Source: Nocardia speluncae NBRC 108251 (GTDB taxonomy: Bacteria > Actinomycetota > Actinomycetes > Mycobacteriales > Mycobacteriaceae). From it: 45,892 nt of DNA. Below are positions 7,016 through 15,899 of this stretch, in pieces (positions within the stretch are counted from its first letter, which is position 1; the number at the start of each line of letters is the position of its first letter). The translations under genes were made by a program, and so were the position numbers. The notes under the pieces were generated by a model. It was not told the origin of the DNA, searched no databases, and saw only the letters and a list, made by a program, of their open reading frames with translations. The stretch covers positions 1 to 45,892 of the forward strand of contig NZ_BDBZ01000047.1 in assembly GCF_001613245.1 (NCBI RefSeq). The letters run 5' to 3'.

Positions 7016-10000
7016 GAGTTCACCTTCACGGTAGCTTGCGGGACATCGGTGATCCGATCCAGTGCCGCGCCAGCCAATCGACTGCATGTTCGCAGCTCCA
7101 GGCAGGCCGCGACCGGGAGCTGTTCGCCGACCAGTCGAGTAATGGCATTGCGCAGTTGCACGGCCGAAAGCGAGTCCAGGCCGACCTCACTGAGATCAGA
7201 ATCCGGATCCGGCCGGGTGCCAAGTATGGTTGCAGCGGCATCTACCACCGCGGCAGTGAGCTTTGCATGCGCATTGTGGCGATTCCCTGTCGCGAGCAAC
7301 TCCGCGAGTTCTTGCGATTGGTTGTGTGTCACTGCTGTGGTATCCACGGAACGCTCATGACTAGCAGTTGCGGAGGACACGGTTGATTCGAGGACTGCGT
7401 CGGGTACGGGTGAAGCGTCAACGAGAGCAGCGAGCTCACCGATATTGGCGCCCTCGCGCCAGCGCGTCCAATTATTGACAAGTACGGCAACTGCCCCGAT
7501 ACGCTCGCCGATCAGTTCGGTAATTGCCTGGACACCTGATTCACGGCGCATCACGCCCATCCCCGCCCGGTGCAGGCTCTCCAGCATCGCAGTGTCGCCC
7601 TGTAGGTGGCCCACGCTGGCCCAGGGACCCCAGGCAATGCTCTGTCCGGGCAGCCCGACACGGGCTCGGGCATCCATCAATGCGTCGACGAAGCTGCACG
7701 CCGCAGCATAGTTTGCCTGGCCTGGGTTGCCGAGAAACCCCGTCGCTGATGTGTAACAGGTGAACAGATGAATTCCGGGCCGCGTCCGGAGCTCCTCATG
7801 GAGGTGCCACGCGCCGAGCGCCTTGGCGTTGATGGCACGTGCAAAGGACCGAGCATCCTGGTTGTGCAGTGTCGCGTCGGCAAGCTCAGCGGCGCCATGC
7901 ACCACACCACGGAGAGGCCGGGATGGTTGATCCCATTTCTGTACCAGATCTTCGACAACCTTACGGTTACTGACGTCGGCGGCTTCGAATGCCACTTTGG
8001 ACAAGACGTCAGCAGTGCCCGTATTCCGCTGTATCTCGGAACATACGGTTTGCCAGTCGGATGGTGTCGGCGTCGTTCGCGAGCACAAAACGACCAGCGC
8101 AGCCCCTTTCTCCAGTAGCACCGCGGCAGTGAGCACTCCCAGCCCTCCGGTGCCGCCTGTCACCAAGTAACATCCATCCGGGTCGAGCGAGCGCAATGGG
8201 TTTCCAGATTTCTCATCGACCGGAGCACGGTCGACGTTCCCGGAGGTAAATTCGGCGTCGACGACTCGACGGACAAGAAGTTGACCATCCCGGTACGCGG
8301 TATCGGCTTCGTCGAATCTGGCCATTGCCGCGACGATGGCTGTGGCATCGAGTTCGTCGGTCGACTCGGCTGGCAGGTCGAAACGAGCGCACGTCAGGTC
8401 GGGATACTCGCGGGTTGCAGATCGCGCAAGCCCAGCGATACATGCTTGGGCCAATCCGCTGCCGGGTTCGGCGTCGACAAGGCCACGGGTGACCAGAAGG
8501 GTGCGCAACGGAGGTGTGACGTTCCCGCAGAGCTGTTGCAGGATCGCAAGGGTCCGTGATCCGATCGAATTGATCGTTGAGGCGAGATCGCGTTCGGGAA
8601 GCTCGGGTAGTCCGAGGGCATCCAGACACACCAGGCCGGATAGTGGCACGGCGGCGGTGCTGATGTAGTTGTCGAGCCTGGCGCGTGTCGATCGGATATC
8701 TGTATCGCTCAGCGTCGGCCAATCGCTGGGGAAGGTACACAGATGGCCTGCAGCGTGTAGAGCGTCAGCAAGCGATCGTCCGGTGGCTTCGGTTGCTCCA
8801 AGAATCAACCAGTGCCCCCGCAGAAGCGGAACCGAAGGCCGCGGGTCCGGAACCCACCGGGCTTCTGACACCGGCGGCATTATGGGATTCAGCTGCGCCT
8901 GCTGAGGTGGGTCGATCCAATGGCGCCGCCGATCGAAGGACACTCCAGGCAGAGAGATCCGGATAGCGGCAGGGTCAGTGACCGCTTCCCAGGCGACGTC
9001 GACCCCACGTTCCCAGAGTGTGCCGAGAGCGGTGAGCATTGTTACCTCGGGTGATTGGCCAACACGCATGCTCGGTGCGATCACTGCGTCCTCGCCCAGG
9101 CTATGTGCGGCGATGCCGGCGAGGACGGGAGCTGGACCTACCTCTAGCCACGACGCTGTTCCGATTGAGGCTGCCTCAGCCAGGCCGGCGCCGAACTGGA
9201 CTGTTCCGCGCAGCTGCTGGATCCAGTACTCAGGGCTTGCGACTTCAGCACCGACCAGCTGCCCGGTGAGATTGGAAATGAATCCGACCTTAGGCGGCGT
9301 CAGCCGTTCGGCGGCGAGGGCCACATGAAATGCAGGCAGGCTAGTCTCGATCGCACGGGAATGACCTGCGCGGCCGAACATCAGGGGCTTGACGCGGTGG
9401 CCGGAAGTGGAGAAGCACTCGCACAATGCGTCTATGCTCGGCCCCGGACCGGAAACCACCACGTTTTCGGGTCCGTTTATGGCTGCGATATCGACAGCAT
9501 CACCCGCCGCTGCATGGATCGCGTCCGGGGCCGCACCGATAACCGCCATCGCGCCATCGGGCGGCAGGTCATGCAGCAGCTGTCCACGCGCGGCAACGAG
9601 GCGAATCCCCGTTTCCAGGGTGAACACACCCGCTGTAAATGCGGCAGCAAATTCACCGAGGCTGTGTCCGATCACCACATCCGGTACCACGCCCCAGTCA
9701 CGCCACTGTTCGGCAAGCGCCACCTGGAGAACGAACTGAGCAGCCTGCCCGACGATGAGCGGATCGTGGTGCGCTTGTCCGCCGAACAGCACGTCGGAAG
9801 CTGATACACCCACGACATCGGTCATCACCGGATCAGCCGCCTCGACGACGGATCGGACCACAGGCCAGTTCAACTCGCGCAAGTCGAGGCCGCTGGGATG
9901 ATGGCCGGTGAACATCATCACCAGTTTTCCGTCCGGATCGGCAGAAACTGCCCGCCGGGTGCCCGCCGTTACCTGGTCACTCAGACTGCGCAGCGCCTCA

Positions 10001-13000
10001 CCAACTGTATGTCGCGGTACGACCGCTGATACGCGCCACCGCAACTGCGCGCGACCAGTCGCCAAGGTATGGGCAACGTGTTCCGCCGGGACGTCGGTCA
10101 CGGTACCTAAGGTCGCCAGCGTAGCCACGCACGCGGCTTCGCTCGCAGCGCTGACCGGAATCAGCTCGACCGCCCGTCGATGGGACGTTTCGAACTGGGG
10201 GGAGTCATCTGTTGTGCGCAGGTATTCATTCACAACAAGGTGGGCATTGACACCACCGAGCCCGAACGCACTGACGCCCGCGCGGCGCGGGATACCTGCG
10301 CCCCGCGAGGGCCAAGTCCTGTTATCTGTAACTACCTGCAACGGTCCATCGGCGAACGGAGCATCCCGATTCGGAGATTGGAAGTGGGCGGTGGCGGTCA
10401 TAGTGCGATGTTGAATACAGAGTACGGTCTTGATCAGAGCGGCCATCCCGGACGCCGTTCCCGTATGTCCTATTTGAGATTTGACCGACCCTAGCCACAC
10501 AGCGCCTTCCGGCCCGGGTGCCAGGACCGAGTTCAGGGCCTGGACCTCGATGGGATCGCCAACAGGTGTCGCCGTCCCGTGCCCTTCCACATAGTCCAGT
10601 TCGTCTCGGGACAGCCCGGCTGATTCGAGTGCCGCACGAATCACTGCCGCCTGCCCACGTGTAGACGGAGCGGCCATCGCGACCTTGTTTGCTCCATCGT
10701 TGCCGACCGCGCTGCCGCCGAGGACGGCGACGATCGGATCACCTGCGGCCTCGGCCTCGGCAAGCGGTTTCAATACCACGACCCCGGCTCCGGAACTGAA
10801 CACCGTTCCTTCGGCAGCTTGATCGTAGCTACGAGTCCGGCCATCCGGCGCCAAGACCATTCCAGCCTCATCCCGGTACCTGCCCATCTGCGGCACTGCG
10901 GCGTTCGCTGCACCCGCGAGTGCTACTTCGCACTCACCGCTGCGTAGTGCCTGCACGGCGAGATGGACAGCGACCAGTCCCGTTGCGCACGCTGCCTGCA
11001 CGGAGAAGACCGGACCTCGCAGGTCGAGTAGATAAGCGACCCGGCTGGTCAGGTAGTCCTTATCGGTTGCGAGTAGCATCTGCAGGTCGCTGCTGCTGTC
11101 GAGGAACGTTCGGTCATCACAATGCAATGCTGCGGGAAGCACATTGTTGATCAGATAGGTCGACGGTCCGACTCCGCCGTATAGACCGACCTTATCCGTG
11201 AGCTGTCCTGGTGGCAGGCCAGCTGATTCCAGTGCGGTCCAGCAGGTTTCGAGGAACATCCGGTGCTGAGGGTCGAGGAGGGCAGCCTCGCGCGCGGAGA
11301 TCGGGAATAGATTCGTGTCGAAATGCTCCAGGTGCTCGACCATTCCCCCTGCTCGTAGAAGCGAGCCGTCCGGTGCATATTCTCGCCGAACACAGTCACG
11401 GCCCGTCACGAGGTTTTCCCAGAATTCGTCCAGGGAGCTTGCTTCGGGAAAGCGGCAGGCCATGCCGATGATGGCAATGGGGGTCTCATCGCCGCGGCCC
11501 TGTGTATTGGTCGGGTCGGTCTGCGTGACGCCGCGATCTCTGGGTGCGCCCTTCCCTTTCTCGCCGCCTGACAACGCCGCCGCAAGCGACAGCGCGGACG
11601 GGTTGTCGTAGATCATTGTGATCGGAATCGATCGGTGAAGACTTCGGACAAGCGAACGACGCACTCGAGCTGCCAGCAACGAGGTGCCACCCAGGTCGAA
11701 GAAGTTTCCGTCGTGGTTGAAGTCGGAGCGTCCCAGGGCCTGGGTGTATGCATCTATGACTGCGCTTGTGGTGCCGATCTTCCTGGATGATCGTCGATCT
11801 GGGTCCAACCCGGTGCGAACTCCCACACCGGCGGCAAGGGGAAGACCGGCTCGGTCGATTTTCCCGTTGACCGTGAGCGGGAGTGCGTCGACCACCTCCC
11901 AATGCGTAGGAATTTGGTAGATGGGCAGTCGCGGCTTCAGGTACTCGCTCAGGACCGAGTGTGGTCGGGACGCCACCGCGGTGTTGGGCCGGACCGTGAT
12001 GTACGCCATCAGCGTCATTTCGAACCCGGAACCCCTCGGCTCCACCGCACAGCCGGTCACGTCCGCATGTCTGAGTAGCGCAGTCTCCGTAGCTCCTGGC
12101 TCTACCCGGTAGCCGTTGACCTTGACTTGACGGTCGACTCGGCCCACGAAGACCAGCGAATTACCCTGTTTCCGGACGAGATCACCAGTTCGATAGCTCG
12201 CCGAACCATCCGCTGTGGTCCCGAACCTCGCCGCGTCCTCTGGCCCTGCGCCGAGGTAGCCGGCGGCAACCCTCACGCCGATTATTTCGAGTTCTCCAAC
12301 CTCGGCGTCCTGGTCGACAAAATGAACTGCCGTCGCAACATGAGGCAGACACTGTCCCAGCGGTGCCAACTCGGGCCACTGGTCCGGGTCGGGGTCGAGT
12401 TCACAGGCCATGACCACGTGGGTCTCGGCCGGCCCGTAGTGATTTTGCAACCTCGCCTGAGGCAGCAGCCGGAACAACTCCCGGACAGCGGCACTCAGCT
12501 GCAGTTGCTCACCCGCGCAAATGACTGTCTCGAGGCATTCAGGGGCGCCCCCGGTGATCCACTCCTCCGCTACCAGTTGCAGCGCCGCGGTGGGCAGGAA
12601 AACCCGTTGTACTGCCTCACGTCGCAACGCTTGAGCGAGGGCGACCGGGTCGCGTCGGGTAGCGTCGTCGACTACCACCAATGTGCCGCCCTCGGCGAAC
12701 GTGGCCAGAATCTCCTGGATTGCGACATCGAATCCCACCGCAGCGAATAACGCAGTCCGCCGACCGGGGCGGTTGTCGTTCGCAAGATGCCATCGGATCA
12801 AGCCGCTGATCGCGGCGGAGGGCATTTGTACGCCCTTCGGAAGCCCTGTTGATCCGGACGTGAACACGATGTAGGCAATTTCTGGCGCAAGAGACAGTGG
12901 ATCTCGTGGAGCCGGCACCTGTTCCGGGCGATCCGGTCTCTCCGTGCTGTCGAATCGGACGGGGAGGACTGTCACTGTTGGCGCGAAGCTGTGAGTTGAC

Positions 13001-13323
13001 TCGTCAGGAACCACCACGAGTGTGGCGCCCACCAACTTGAGAGCGTCGACGTTGCGTTGTGCGGGCTGCAGGGGATCCAGCGCTACATATGTCCGCCCTG
13101 AACGCCAGACTGCCAACATTGCGACGACACCAGCTGCGGAACGCGGTACCGCCACGGCGACTCGGTTGCCGCCACGGTCGGCAGACTGGATCCGGTAGGC
13201 CATGGCGGTGACGGCAGATTCGAGGTCAGCGTAGGTCCACTGCCGCTGCCCATCAATCAATGCCACCGCATCAGATCCGCCGTCGAACTGGTCACACGTC
13301 CGGGCGTCGACGTCCGGATTCAT
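7012..13323 (-). CDS. Hybrid NRPS-PKS megaenzyme A-PCP-KS-AT-KR-ACP
   Basis: A 2103-aa assembly-line protein. Order: adenylation about 15-500 (FTSGSTGLPKG, HYGPAETHVV, YRTGDLVR, NGKIDR); PCP with Ser near 546 (LGGTSLL); KS about 625-1045 (Cys near 778 in ACATGLVAVH; EGHGTATPVGDP; KSQIGHTGTASG); AT about 1140-1450 (GHSLGE near 1219; RAGH where malonyl ATs have HAFH); KR about 1700-1890 (TGGTGGLG near 1721, NYAAA near 1871, LAD near the LDD position); ACP Ser near 2049 (GLDSLSAV). There is no C, DH, ER, TE or reductase domain. The ten pocket residues read DVQFIAHVVK. Inferred chemistry: load proline or a close analogue, extend once with a CCR-derived alkylmalonyl unit, reduce the ketone, and leave a beta-hydroxy-gamma-amino thioester for a separate release enzyme. 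A 2-nt gap separates it from the upstream oxygenase gene. Confidence 0.96.
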   Translation of the reverse strand: MNPDVDARTCDQFDGGSDAVALIDGQRQWTYADLESAVTAMAYRIQSADRGGNRVAVAVPRSAAGVVAMLAVWRSGRTYVALDPLQPAQRNVDALKLVGATLVVVPDESTHSFAPTVTVLPVRFDSTERPDRPEQVPAPRDPLSLAPEIAYIVFTSGSTGLPKGVQMPSAAISGLIRWHLANDNRPGRRTALFAAVGFDVAIQEILATFAEGGTLVVVDDATRRDPVALAQALRREAVQRVFLPTAALQLVAEEWITGGAPECLETVICAGEQLQLSAAVRELFRLLPQARLQNHYGPAETHVVMACELDPDPDQWPELAPLGQCLPHVATAVHFVDQDAEVGELEIIGVRVAAGYLGAGPEDAARFGTTADGSASYRTGDLVRKQGNSLVFVGRVDRQVKVNGYRVEPGATETALLRHADVTGCAVEPRGSGFEMTLMAYITVRPNTAVASRPHSVLSEYLKPRLPIYQIPTHWEVVDALPLTVNGKIDRAGLPLAAGVGVRTGLDPDRRSSRKIGTTSAVIDAYTQALGRSDFNHDGNFFDLGGTSLLAARVRRSLVRSLHRSIPITMIYDNPSALSLAAALSGGEKGKGAPRDRGVTQTDPTNTQGRGDETPIAIIGMACRFPEASSLDEFWENLVTGRDCVRREYAPDGSLLRAGGMVEHLEHFDTNLFPISAREAALLDPQHRMFLETCWTALESAGLPPGQLTDKVGLYGGVGPSTYLINNVLPAALHCDDRTFLDSSSDLQMLLATDKDYLTSRVAYLLDLRGPVFSVQAACATGLVAVHLAVQALRSGECEVALAGAANAAVPQMGRYRDEAGMVLAPDGRTRSYDQAAEGTVFSSGAGVVVLKPLAEAEAAGDPIVAVLGGSAVGNDGANKVAMAAPSTRGQAAVIRAALESAGLSRDELDYVEGHGTATPVGDPIEVQALNSVLAPGPEGAVWLGSVKSQIGHTGTASGMAALIKTVLCIQHRTMTATAHFQSPNRDAPFADGPLQVVTDNRTWPSRGAGIPRRAGVSAFGLGGVNAHLVVNEYLRTTDDSPQFETSHRRAVELIPVSAASEAACVATLATLGTVTDVPAEHVAHTLATGRAQLRWRVSAVVPRHTVGEALRSLSDQVTAGTRRAVSADPDGKLVMMFTGHHPSGLDLRELNWPVVRSVVEAADPVMTDVVGVSASDVLFGGQAHHDPLIVGQAAQFVLQVALAEQWRDWGVVPDVVIGHSLGEFAAAFTAGVFTLETGIRLVAARGQLLHDLPPDGAMAVIGAAPDAIHAAAGDAVDIAAINGPENVVVSGPGPSIDALCECFSTSGHRVKPLMFGRAGHSRAIETSLPAFHVALAAERLTPPKVGFISNLTGQLVGAEVASPEYWIQQLRGTVQFGAGLAEAASIGTASWLEVGPAPVLAGIAAHSLGEDAVIAPSMRVGQSPEVTMLTALGTLWERGVDVAWEAVTDPAAIRISLPGVSFDRRRHWIDPPQQAQLNPIMPPVSEARWVPDPRPSVPLLRGHWLILGATEATGRSLADALHAAGHLCTFPSDWPTLSDTDIRSTRARLDNYISTAAVPLSGLVCLDALGLPELPERDLASTINSIGSRTLAILQQLCGNVTPPLRTLLVTRGLVDAEPGSGLAQACIAGLARSATREYPDLTCARFDLPAESTDELDATAIVAAMARFDEADTAYRDGQLLVRRVVDAEFTSGNVDRAPVDEKSGNPLRSLDPDGCYLVTGGTGGLGVLTAAVLLEKGAALVVLCSRTTPTPSDWQTVCSEIQRNTGTADVLSKVAFEAADVSNRKVVEDLVQKWDQPSRPLRGVVHGAAELADATLHNQDARSFARAINAKALGAWHLHEELRTRPGIHLFTCYTSATGFLGNPGQANYAAACSFVDALMDARARVGLPGQSIAWGPWASVGHLQGDTAMLESLHRAGMGVMRRESGVQAITELIGERIGAVAVLVNNWTRWREGANIGELAALVDASPVPDAVLESTVSSATASHERSVDTTAVTHNQSQELAELLATGNRHNAHAKLTAAVVDAAATILGTRPDPDSDLSEVGLDSLSAVQLRNAITRLVGEQLPVAACLELRTCSRLAGAALDRITDVPQATVKVNS

Positions 13324-13325
13324 CG

Positions 13326-14204
13326 TCAGGCGCCTTCGACATCGGCTGGTAGCCCCTTGGCGCCCGGCCGGGCAAGGTCGTGCTCGCCGTAGATCCGGAC
13401 CAAACGGCGGCGCTGACGCCCCTCGGTGAACTCACGTCGACCGTGTAGGAACTGTGCATTGCGCCACAGCAGAATCTGGCCGCGCCGCAAGTCGAATGGC
13501 TGCTGCACCGCATGGTTTGCGGTGAAGGAATCGACTGCATCGAGCGCGTGCTCAAGGTTATCCGGTACGTCCCGATCAGCGCGTTCCCATCCGGCTGAAA
13601 GATATTTTCGCAGGTAGCGGACTCGGCTGTGCCCCGGTTCACCGCTGAGCACGGGAGCCCACTGCCGAACAGTCGGGGGATCATCTTCTGCTGCGAATGG
13701 CTGTGGAGTACGGAGTAATTCGGACGTGTCGCCGTCTTGGCCATCAAGATGCTCACACACGTGATTGATGTCGACCAGTACCGTCTGTCCACCAGAGTCG
13801 GCTGGCGAAAGACACATCAGTACTCCATAATCCGGCGGACAAGCGAGCAGGCTCCCATCCGTGTGCAGCCCCCCTGATGCTGAACTTGCCGAATAATGGC
13901 TCGAGCCGGACTCTCCGTCGCGGACCTCGACGGGATAGATCAATTCGCCGCTTTCGTACTGTGGACTCGGGCGCATGATCTGCGACACCAAGTTCCAGGT
14001 TCCTGTCCGGAGGTCGTCGTCAGACCAGTCAGGTGGCAGTTCGGCCACCCTGTAGCCGATTTCGTGCAGGTCCGAAGCGATGCTGCGTACGGTGGAAAGG
14101 TTCGTCGGATCTGGGGGTGGTGCAGAGACCGGCCAGGCATGGGGTGCGGCTCCCGGTGGTATCGACCTTGTCAGAAGCGAGTGCGGATCATCGACTAGGT
14201 TCAT
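13326..14204 (-). CDS. TauD/clavaminate synthase-like 2-oxoglutarate dioxygenase
   Basis: A 292-aa member of the TauD/TfdA/clavaminate-synthase-like group of Fe(II)/2-oxoglutarate oxygenases, which hydroxylate, desaturate or cyclise small molecules. H114-x-D116 sits in GGLHTDGS and the distal His254 in NAQFLHGRREF. An Arg-rich stretch follows (about 263-267) that would bind the 2-oxoglutarate carboxylate. The open frame runs 143 codons further upstream, but that part is antisense-like overlap with the hydrolase gene. ATG 14204 has AGGAAG upstream and begins 7 nt after the hydrolase stop, so I use it; ATG 14234 is an alternative. It is immediately followed by the megaenzyme gene. Together with the PhyH enzyme it gives the cluster two separate oxidation steps. 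Confidence 0.9.
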   Translation of the reverse strand: MNLVDDPHSLLTRSIPPGAAPHAWPVSAPPPDPTNLSTVRSIASDLHEIGYRVAELPPDWSDDDLRTGTWNLVSQIMRPSPQYESGELIYPVEVRDGESGSSHYSASSASGGLHTDGSLLACPPDYGVLMCLSPADSGGQTVLVDINHVCEHLDGQDGDTSELLRTPQPFAAEDDPPTVRQWAPVLSGEPGHSRVRYLRKYLSAGWERADRDVPDNLEHALDAVDSFTANHAVQQPFDLRRGQILLWRNAQFLHGRREFTEGRQRRRLVRIYGEHDLARPGAKGLPADVEGA

Positions 14205-14211
14205 TGTCGCG

Positions 14212-15381
14212 TCACTTCCTGCGGAGTCCGGCATAACGGGCGGTCTCTGGAATCTCCAGGGGGCAGCCTGCAGCACATTCCAGCGCAACTGCCGCCAAGG
14301 TCTTTGTTCGCGGGTCCGCGCCGAGAAAAGAGCGATCTTGGGACGTCGTGTAGCCGAAGGCAAACGCACTGTCCGCGTGCGCGAACACCAAGGACCCACC
14401 CTGGCCGTAGTGGCCGAAGCTTGCAGTGTGTAGTCCCCCCATCGGCCGGTTTGGGTCCGGCAACATGAAACCCGACCCGTATCGACGCGGCCAGCCCACG
14501 ACAAGATCGGGGCCATCGGCTTGGACCGCAGCGGCCTTCTCGACTCCGCCGGGGCAGAGTAGTCGGGTGCCGTCCGTTGTGGCCACGAGTGCGCTGAACA
14601 TCCGAGCAAGTGATACGGCATCGCCCACAGCATTGGCTGCTGGCACCTCCGCGGTTAGATATTCCATCGTATGTTCCAGCGGCACCAGGTCCGGATTGCC
14701 CAGAGCAGCTTCGACCAAATCGTGCGCTGCTCCCTCGGGCATCAAGACCCGCGGCGCACGACGATCGTGCTGGAGCGGCCGAACTCTCGACAGCAGATCG
14801 ATCGGACTGCCGATCCACAGCTTTAGCTCTAGGGAAATCCGGAGCCGCTGGTCAACGAGGACGCCTATCGAGGTGTCGGCTGGGCCTTCACACCCCCTCC
14901 GGAGCCATTCCCCGACCAGCCATCCGAACGTCAAGTCGTGGTAGCCGTGTGCTGTGCCGGGTTCCCATCGTGGGCGCTGTCGGGCAAGCAAATCCACAAC
15001 CGGATGCCAGGTGAGCGCATCGACCGTGCTCACTGGCTCGTCGAATACAGGTAGGCCAGCCTGGTGCGAAAGCAGTTGACGTCCAGTAATCGTATGTTTG
15101 CCGTTTGCCGCGAACTCTGGCCAGACATCAGCGACAGGCGCGTCCATATCGAGCTCACCGGACTCGTGCGCCATCGCCGCCAGAACCGCGAGGATGGCTT
15201 TGCTGATCGACCGTAGGAGTTGCACATCCTTTTCCGGCGCCGCGTCGCCGGCATGTGCGAAGAGCACCTGTCGTCCATTCTGGTATAGACACAGTTCGCT
15301 GACTGCGCCGTTCTCTGGCGCAGCTCGCTTGAACTCCTCAGCAACTGGCGTGAATGCGGAATCCGAGAGTTTTACGTGCAC
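14212..15381 (-). CDS. Beta-lactamase-fold serine hydrolase; candidate release or transacylation enzyme
   Basis: Serine hydrolase of the class C beta-lactamase/EstB/PBP fold, 389 aa. The nucleophile motif SxxK is S58-I-S-K61 (LLRSISKAIL), the general-base Tyr147 is in HGYHDLTFG, and the third motif is FGHYGQGG (H324) instead of KTG, as in esterase and transesterase members. No signal peptide is seen, so it probably acts in the cytoplasm. I chose GTG 15381 because AGGGGGAAG ends 8 nt upstream; the frame also opens at ATG 15441 without a good ribosome-binding site. It is the first gene of the operon. Because the megaenzyme lacks a thioesterase, I infer that this protein may release, cyclise or transfer the acyl chain, as PBP-type thioesterases and LovD-type acyltransferases of this fold do. 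A resistance hydrolase is the alternative. Confidence 0.88.
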   Translation of the reverse strand: MHVKLSDSAFTPVAEEFKRAAPENGAVSELCLYQNGRQVLFAHAGDAAPEKDVQLLRSISKAILAVLAAMAHESGELDMDAPVADVWPEFAANGKHTITGRQLLSHQAGLPVFDEPVSTVDALTWHPVVDLLARQRPRWEPGTAHGYHDLTFGWLVGEWLRRGCEGPADTSIGVLVDQRLRISLELKLWIGSPIDLLSRVRPLQHDRRAPRVLMPEGAAHDLVEAALGNPDLVPLEHTMEYLTAEVPAANAVGDAVSLARMFSALVATTDGTRLLCPGGVEKAAAVQADGPDLVVGWPRRYGSGFMLPDPNRPMGGLHTASFGHYGQGGSLVFAHADSAFAFGYTTSQDRSFLGADPRTKTLAAVALECAAGCPLEIPETARYAGLRRK

Positions 15382-15899
15382 GTCGGTTGCTTCCCCCTGC
15401 CCTCGCAGTCTCGCGGAGTCGGACCCGCGGTCGACCGGCATGAACGGTCACCACAGGACTCTATGCCTGAGTATATTGGGCTGCAACGGGTTTGGTTGCC
15501 AGAAACTGAGAGCTACGCAGAGTTGGGCTGGCAATTCACCCCCCTGACCTGCTCAAGTCCCTGTATGCACGGAGGTCAACGGGCGCGCACACGGCTCGGA
15601 GTTTGGCGGCGCCGATGTAAACGGAGGCCTCCCTGCGGGAGTGGGGTTTCGGGTACGGCCCCCGGGGCTGCACCCAGATTATCCCGGTAACTCATCTGCA
15701 CCCGAGGGGCGCGACCGCCGCGCACCGTTATGCAGTGCATGCGTAAACTACCAGCTCTGCGCCACCTCACCCGCCACGATCAACTTCCCGGGTTGGTTTG
15801 TATGAATCGGGTGCACGCGGATATTTTCTGCTTTGGCTGTCTCCAGAGGCCGGACCGTGCTTCCCGATCCTGACGGGCTGCGCGTGGGGCTGCGCCGCG
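15382..15899. other. Upstream region of the biosynthetic operon; no gene seen
   Basis: This gap separates the operon start (minus strand, 15381) from the end of the APH gene on the same strand. No open frame has a ribosome-binding site or codon bias. It should hold the operon promoter and leader: on the minus strand TATACT (15475-15470) fits a -10 about 90 nt upstream of the GTG, without a convincing -35. Small hairpins occur near 15618-15640, including CTCCC-TGC-GGGAG. Confidence 0.5.
15470..15475 (-). promoter_or_regulatory. Possible -10 box of the biosynthetic operon
   Basis: TATACT on the minus strand matches the actinobacterial TAnnnT -10 pattern. It is the only good match in the gap upstream of the first operon gene. 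The -35 region is poor, so dependence on an activator or an alternative sigma factor is possible. Confidence 0.25.

Noticed and set aside
14205..14633. 143-residue N-terminal extension of the TauD-like oxygenase
   Set aside because: It overlaps the hydrolase gene and reads as Arg/Ser-rich non-coding sequence; ATG 14204 has a proper AGGAAG site.
7012..15381. Cluster as a detoxin/rimosamide locus
   Set aside because: The proline-like A-PCP-KS-AT-KR-ACP core and TauD enzyme are reminiscent, but the fused glutamate mutase, CCR, unusual AT motif and extra ProRS do not belong to that group as I know it.
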